DNA of 64,000 bases from Patiria pectinifera. Taxonomy: Eukaryota; Echinodermata; Asteroidea; Valvatida; Asterinidae. A model generated the notes under the pieces. That model searched no databases, was not told where the DNA came from, and worked only from the letters and a program-made list of their open reading frames with translations. Below, one piece after another: positions 58,493 to 64,000 of this stretch (position 1 is its first letter; each line of letters opens with the position of its first letter). Both the position numbers and the translations under genes were made by a program. The stretch spans positions 31,324,197-31,388,196 of the forward strand of contig CM057149.1 in NCBI GenBank assembly GCA_029964075.1, written 5' to 3'.

Positions 58493-61400
58493 TAATCTGT
58501 AAAAATGTTGAATATGAATTCTTTACAGCACTGAACACTGTAATGAAGATGACTTGTCTTGAAAGTAACGAGATGAGACATCTACCCATTGGAAAAAAAT
58601 TGCTGTTGTACATTTTTGGAATTTCCAAATGGGCCAAGCTCTTTCACCGCATTCCAGAATTTTTTTCTTTCTTTCTTTGCAAAATTCAGCTCAACGAAAA
58701 CAAACAAAAATTGGAATCATTTTTCATCGGGGTGGAAAATCGGTCTTTCAACACTTGAAAGAACTGTTTATACATGTATACAAACGGTTTTGGGTTGTGC
58801 GCAATAAATTCATAGAACCATATGGCAGAAGAAAAATAGAGGAAAATTTCTTTGGACTTGGCCCTTTTCGTACTATTCTTAAAATTTTACGAACCGTACC
58901 AAGAGATTAAGCTGGAAGTTGTGAATGCTACACGGGTAACATTAATTCCCATAAAAAAAAGACTTTTATAAGTTTATATTTCAACAGCACTGTCAAACTT
59001 TCAGTCGCATAATATTAATTTTCAGGATGCAAAACTGGAGGCTTAATATCAAAAGAGGGAGTTAAGCATTTTTTTCTGATTGCACAACCAAATACATGTG
59101 CATTTTAAAATACCGTCTGAAAAACCCAATAAAAGTACTGCACATGTACATGTGTAAGTGGTGGCAGTTTTGAATTATATACCCTAGATATTGTTGTTCA
59201 GTTGATGATCGAATATTTGAATATTTGGTAAAAAATCGGGACAGCCCTAATGCAGGCCCACCAAATCATGTTTGTACAGAAACACGCAACCCTCCCTTTA
59301 ATTACGCCCCATTCAATCTATCCACCCATCTCATATCACCCTTCCACTCCACGTCTTCCATTAGTAGCCTAACCACGTTAGACTCTCTTTTAGAACCACG
59401 CTAAATTAATCCGGCCTTCTGATCAAACAACTCGAGTGTGTACAGTCAATAGTTGTATGACACCCAACGGACCAGAGAGGCTCTCCCAATGTGTGATGAA
59501 GAAATTGGTTAAATTGAGCACCGGCTAATTAAATGTCGTGGGAAATTAAATCAAAGTTAGAGGGGTCGGCCAGTAAATGTTGCGATGGCAGCTGGGCTTG
59601 ATGTTGATTTGTAACGAGGGATGCTTCAACCCAGTTTTCACACCAGAATCTAAGCCCTTTTGATCCCTTTGGAAAAACTGTGTAGGGAGGTACAAAAATG
59701 ATATTGAAGCTGCATTTGGGGGGGGGGGGGCCTGCCATGGTGAATTCTGTTGATTGTGAGGCAGTCTGTGAGATTTCGTCGTTTGTAAATTTGTATAAAA
59801 TGGAAAAATAAAATTATTGCTATCACATGCCCTGAAAAATATGCAGGCCGTTGTGCGAGATTTGTAAATTTTTGGTGGTTTTTTTTTTTTTTTTTTGTGC
59901 ATCAAATGTGATTCAAATTAGATTGACTGTGTCCGACATTGTACATGTAATAAATTTAAAATGATGAAATGGATAAAAATGCTCTGGGTATTTTTCAGTG
60001 TAGTCGCCAACCTTGTACACTTATTCAATACCCAGGTGTTGATATTTTTTTTAATCTTTATGTTTTGAATTATGCCAGTGTCTTTTGACTTGATTGTACG
60101 TTAGTGTTTCAGCTGTGCCTCATAGCAAAGTACAGACAAGGTCATGACTATAAAATGTATATTTATGTACATGTACATGTACTATATTTGTCCAATCAAT
60201 ATGTTATTTTAGGCTCTTTGTACTTTGTGTGAATAGATTCCCACAACAGGATGAATTCACCAGTCATTGGTCATCATTATTTTCAGTTGTCAGTGTTAGT
60301 CACCATAGCACACTCAACCTAAAAAGTACAAACAGTTCAAGTAACTCGTTGCCCACAAAATTGGCTGTTATTTTGTTTTTTGAGGACCACCACATCTATA
60401 ACCTACAAACAGCACTGGCCCATTTTACTTATAATTCTGGGGTATAATCCCGTGAAACGGCAACCAAGACTTTAAGCCTCCCCCTTCCATTCTAATAGGA
60501 TTATAGATTGCGTACCAGCAGACAAATCTGTTTCAGTTTGAGATCTGAAACATATCCATCAAACTGTTTCCTTTTCGGTTGAGAGCGTTGAAAAAAAAAA
60601 TGGGAAAAGTTGACAATCAAATTGGAATGTCTTGATCCAGTAATTCGTCTCTGAGATGTCCTCGGCGTCCAAATTGGATTCGTTCGTCGATTGAAGATAT
60701 GAGCACGACGACACGAGAAAGTGATAAATGGTCGAGACGTGCAAGTTAGTCATAGTTCAATGTGCGGCGCGGTGCACCAGATGGTTCGATGTATGCAAAC
60801 ACATGATCATCTTCATGAGTAATGAGATCCAAATATGCAAACGTTTTGGTTACATGACCCTGTTTTTGTCAATTCAATTAATTATTTTTTTTTGGGTGGT
60901 GACAGGTGAAAGCCATGTACCCAATCCGTCAATATTGATTTGAATTCCGAATGGCAATTTACAATTCTGTACATATCTGTGTGCATCTCTCTGCATCTGT
61001 GACAAACGATATTGAAAAAAGTAAAACAAAATCGAATTTAGTTAAAAAAAAAATGAAAATTATAGGAAAAAAGAAAGAAATTTTGAGTCATATAGTCACT
61101 CTAATTTGCATGTTAATTACATGTTGGTTATTAGCTATTACATAAATGTAAAAGTAGTGAAGCTTTCCTCTCTCATGTAAGCCCAATAATACCAGCCACT
61201 CTGAAAATCAGGGAAAGCTTTGACACTTAATTTCCATTTTTCCAGTCAGGGAAAACTCTTGGAATTTTGGGGAAAAACAGTGTCAGTGACTCGCAAGGGA
61301 AAGGTTTTCACCAGTTTGGCGTATGTGCCTCTTGTGCCATGTTTGCCCAAGTTGTGTCCATTGACTGACTGGCTATGGTGTATTAGTGATTAAATAAAGT

Positions 61401-61666
61401 GTGAATACATGTAATGTCAGTATCTTAATTGCTTTGCTGCAACCACCTCTTGAATTCCCGGCAACCCTGTTAAAGTGAAAATATTTCTCTATTAATATGG
61501 AATTTTGGAAATATCTCAAGGATATATCGGGGAAAACTCAGGTAATTTTCTTTTCATAAAGTGCTGGGAATCCTGTAATTTATTGACTGCCCATGTCCCA
61601 TGCCACCAATCCAAAACCGCTGAAACTCAGCTGGTCTCATTTTGACGATATTTCATCCCCACCCAG

Positions 61667-61927
61667 GCTGAACGCACCAAGCTCCTGCGTCCCGCTAGCA
61701 GCCAGCAGCGCTACACCGTAGCCAACCCGTACACAGCCCTGGGCCGAGACCTGGACGGCAACGGTAACAGCAACAACAGTAGCAGCTTCGGCAGCAATGA
61801 GGAAGACAGCAAGGAGGACAAGCAGGGCAACGCCCTGGCCTACCTGGAGGCCATGGTGGCCAAGCATAAGAAAGCTGAGACTGAGATGAGACAGCAGGTG
61901 GAAGGGTTGAAGGAGAGCCATGCTAAG
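61667..61927 (+). CDS. CTTNBP2NL: Gene B exon: CortBP2 domain, central part
   Basis: Acceptor TCATCCCCACCCAG and donor AAG/GTGAGA bound 87 codons, phase 0 to phase 0. It begins AERTKLLRPASSQQRYTVAN, then PYTALGRD, aligning with the conserved RYG-DPLxALQRD segment of CTTNBP2NL. A lineage-specific Asn/Ser/Gly-rich insert follows (GNGNSNNSSSFGSNEEDSK), then the helix ALAYLEAMVAKHKKAETEMR, matching the LSIL-VM-CK-QERM region. The last 35 residues have heptad-like spacing consistent with coiled coil. The alignment runs directly from the 41.0-kb exon despite the 20.6-kb intron. Confidence 0.92.
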
Positions 61928-63208
61928 GTGAGACAACAACAACAGCGACAACAAGAACAGCCACAGCAAGGACACCCCCAACCCCCAACCCCTCCCTCCA
62001 CCCTTACTTTCAGAAAATCATGAATTTGGCACTACTTCTGGTACTCCTTGTGGATCCCCCCCCCCCAAAAAAAAATAGAAACTGACGAAGATGGACATAC
62101 AGTGTGCCACTTTCAGAAACATTTCCCAAGTCGAGCATTGACCACCGTCTTAAAAAAGAGAACTTTTGCCATTCAGTGCGAGCAACCATGTCAGTTGCTC
62201 AGACTGCACCGGTATGCTTCAGAACCGCCCGGCCTGTTACGCATGCCATCTCATCCGAGGTGATGAAAGGATCCTACCGTAACACTCAAGGAGGTTGACA
62301 CAAGAACCAGCCGCCGCGTTTTTCTTTTTTTTGGAGTGGGGCAAACAAGACGTGGAGTGCAGTTTAATTGATTTTACATGCCCGATACATTTTTCATTTG
62401 CTAGATATGCACACGCTGAAGCCTTTGATAAGTAAAGCAGGAAGCAATTTTCTGGCATTATTGAAACCTGAATTCCATTTCTGTTTGTGAAAAAGACATC
62501 TGTTTTGCGGTTTGATTCATTAACGCATTTATCTCTAATCCCTCCCTCTCTGGCTGGCAAATTCAACAAAGCCATCCCCGCAGTCGCAATCAATTGAATG
62601 ACTGCTTTTTAACAGTGGTCCCTGCCTATACGTACATGTAAAGCAGGATTGACTAGCATTGGCTATGCCCTGCCCATGGATAGCAGACCGATAAGCCAGC
62701 TGTACCAATCAGTTACTTCCGTCTTTTGATTGAATTTGAGTGTCACAAGTGCCGACTAGAAATATGATCTGACTGTTTGGGACAAAGCTTGTGTATAAGT
62801 TATGGGAGGGGAAGTGGGTTGAATTTCTGACTGTCTGTGACTGATCAAACAGTAGGAAGGTATCTGTACAGTTTAACCCTAACCCCCTTGAGTGATTTAC
62901 TAGGAACCTTCCTCACTCTTGCAAAATCCAACACCATATGGTAAACTCTACACCCAAACTGTTGGACTCTGATTATGGTGGTATGCCTGACCCCATGTAA
63001 AGCATCTAATCAGTTCACTAGAACAGCACTCACTCCAACAGATTCCAACAAAAACACGCAGTTGGATTTTGAAGGGTTGGGGTGGTTAGGGTTAATATCC
63101 TTCTCTGGATTCAGACACATAGTGAGTTGCATGCAGTACTCCTCATGAAAACTATTCCATTACATCGTTGGTTTTGTAAATGAGTATCTTATGCCTTTTA
63201 TTTGTCAG
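61928..63208 (+). other. CTTNBP2NL: Gene B intron, 1.3 kb
   Basis: Lies between the GTGAGA donor and the acceptor CCTTTTATTTGTCAG. It starts with CAACAACAACAGCGACAACA and C-rich sequence and contains one piggyBac-like MITE (62877-63091). No other exon is seen. Confidence 0.8.
62877..63091 (+). mobile_element. piggyBac-like MITE, complete, 215 bp
   Basis: Flanked by TTAA on both sides (62873-62876 and 63092-63095). The ends CCCTAACCCCC and GGGGTGGTTAGGG are inverted repeats starting with CCC. A TTAA target duplication and TIRs beginning CCC are the defining traits of piggyBac elements. No transposase is encoded. An inverted diverged copy is at 39375-39572, and related left ends are at 48487 and 53677. 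Confidence 0.8.
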
Positions 63209-63316
63209 ATGGTAGCAGAACTGGACGAGGAGAAGCGAAAACATGCCAACGATACAGCTCAGGGAGACGACGTCACCTACATGTTGGAAAAGGAAAGAGA
63301 GCGACTTGCACAACAG
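63209..63316 (+). CDS. CTTNBP2NL: Gene B exon: CortBP2 domain, signature coiled coil
   Basis: Acceptor TTTTATTTGTCAG and donor CAG/GTAAAA bound 36 codons, phase 0 to phase 0. The core DTAQGDDVTYMLEKERERL is, from memory of the family, almost identical to the same region of vertebrate CTTNBP2NL (DTAEGDDVTYMLEKERERL) and is the strongest identity evidence in the window. It is preceded by ELDEEKRKHAN, like the LEEERQRHA of the vertebrate protein. FILIP1-type proteins have a related but clearly different sequence here. The gene continues past the window: the rest of the coiled coil and any proline-rich C-terminus are missing. Family role: actin-associated scaffold binding striatins/PP2A (STRIPAK) and cortactin. 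Confidence 0.93.
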
Positions 63317-64000
63317 GTAAAACTGAACATACATTTCATGACCACAGGTCTTGATAAGGTGAATGCAAAATGTGTTTTTCACAGGGCTTTACATGTAATA
63401 GTCCAGATTGAGTACACTCAGATACCTGTTTCTTGTTTTAATGTTGTTGATTTTTTTTGAAGAAAACTCGTTTTCCTGACCCGGTCATCATGGTTCAGTT
63501 GGAAGTGGTAAAACATAACTAAAGCACAGAATAAAAAAATACAGCACAGAAATACAGGGTTTTTTTGGTATTGTGTTTGAGTGACAAGATCTGTTTCCCT
63601 TTACACGAACATGATACAGCATACATTGTATCTTGTATAAAATATTCATGCATGGCAGGTCATAGATCTGATAATTATCTACCAATTTGGTTAATATTTC
63701 TCCTGGAGCAGTTTCAACATAAATTTTAAAACGAACCTCTGTTGTGTAAATCATAGTTTTGAGCTGTAGTTCATGTTTTATTGTCTGTCTGTCTGGGACA
63801 GACAGACTGGAGAATCCAGATAGTCTTTGTGAGATAGCAAGATTTTGCCCATTCATCATCCCATTTCCTACTCCCCCATCGTAAATTAGCTTACATGGAG
63901 GTAATATCCCCATTGGGACCTTTTTGCTTCATGATGGATCTGTGTTCCCTCCTAGCCCTGCTGTTATGGGCAACAATATACCTTGATTGAGTGACTGTAT
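63317..64000 (+). other. CTTNBP2NL: Gene B intron running off the window
   Basis: Non-coding after the GTAAAA donor. It contains a small perfect hairpin, GTCTGTCTGTC-TGG-GACAGACAGAC (63783-63807). No further exon occurs before the end. Confidence 0.7.

Larger units (their letters stand above)
41086..61666 (+). other. CTTNBP2NL: Gene B intron, 20.6 kb
   Basis: Non-coding between GTAAGA and the acceptor TTTCATCCCCACCCAG. The flanking exons align continuously with the vertebrate protein, so no missing exon is needed. Contents are SINEs (42641-42800, 48229-48480, 51535-51820), a GC-box minisatellite (46413-46487), piggyBac-like left ends (48491, 53681), telomere-like repeats (53921-53972), a non-LTR reverse-transcriptase relic (55690-56064) and a Harbinger-like MITE (58120-58492). 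Repeat-poor, GC-richer patches at 49800-50300, 51110-51310, 53300-53480 and 60640-60800 might be conserved non-coding elements. No other gene is seen on either strand. Confidence 0.65.

Noticed and set aside
40978-63316. Gene B as FILIP1/FILIP1L
   Set aside because: The SKSDLL motif is shared, but DTAQGDDVTYMLEKERERL is much closer to the CTTNBP2NL sequence than to the corresponding FILIP1 segment.
63783-63807. Perfect 11-bp stem hairpin as a terminator
   Set aside because: It is made of GTCT/GACA simple repeats within an intron. Rho-independent terminators are not expected here.

Overview
This is a eukaryotic, intron-rich, repeat-rich window, most likely from a marine deuterostome invertebrate (an echinoderm, with hemichordate or amphioxus as alternatives). 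The grounds are short exons with GT/AG borders in long introns, tRNA-headed SINEs, many MITEs, very frequent TACATGTA, TACCGGTA and AGGCCTA words, and exons of an animal-specific gene family. There is no operon structure, CRISPR array, rRNA or complete tRNA gene. The species assignment is inference.

Two plus-strand genes can be supported. Gene A (about 13.0-19.1 kb, unrecognised) has a 999-bp Ser/Pro-rich, GC-rich exon (15639-16637) joined in phase to a 104-bp exon (18215-18318). It probably also has a last exon with a stop at 19058-19060 and an upstream exon ending at a GTAAGA donor after 13221. Possible first exons, each an ATG with good context and a phase-0 donor, lie at 708-764, 10209-10289 and 11299-11361. 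The route into the 13.2-kb exon is unresolved, because the strong ATG at 12980 is out of frame with it across a (GA)n run.

Gene B (from about 24.4 kb to beyond the window end) is a CTTNBP2NL/CTTNBP2 (cortactin-binding protein 2 N-terminal-like) homologue. Three exons (40978-41085, 61667-61927, 63209-63316), all phase 0 to phase 0, encode the N-terminal CortBP2 coiled-coil region that binds the striatin/PP2A (STRIPAK) scaffold in vertebrates. A likely first coding exon is at 25976-26101, and a possible 5' UTR exon ends at 24552. Introns of 14.9 and 20.6 kb make up most of the right half of the window.

The left 24 kb is dominated by inverted-repeat elements. They include a 21-bp perfect-TIR element (4244-4485), an alternating array of three long hairpins and three MITEs (5044-6672), a PIF/Harbinger-like MITE (8090-8452), a miniature element with 204/207-bp direct repeats (9838-10592), and a TIR pair just upstream of gene B (23472-24172). 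The gene B introns carry tRNA-derived SINEs, further Harbinger-like MITEs, piggyBac-like TTAA/CCCTAACC elements, minisatellites and a dead non-LTR reverse-transcriptase fragment. TACATGTA and TACCGGTA words are sparse left of about 24.5 kb and frequent to its right, a boundary that coincides with the start of gene B.
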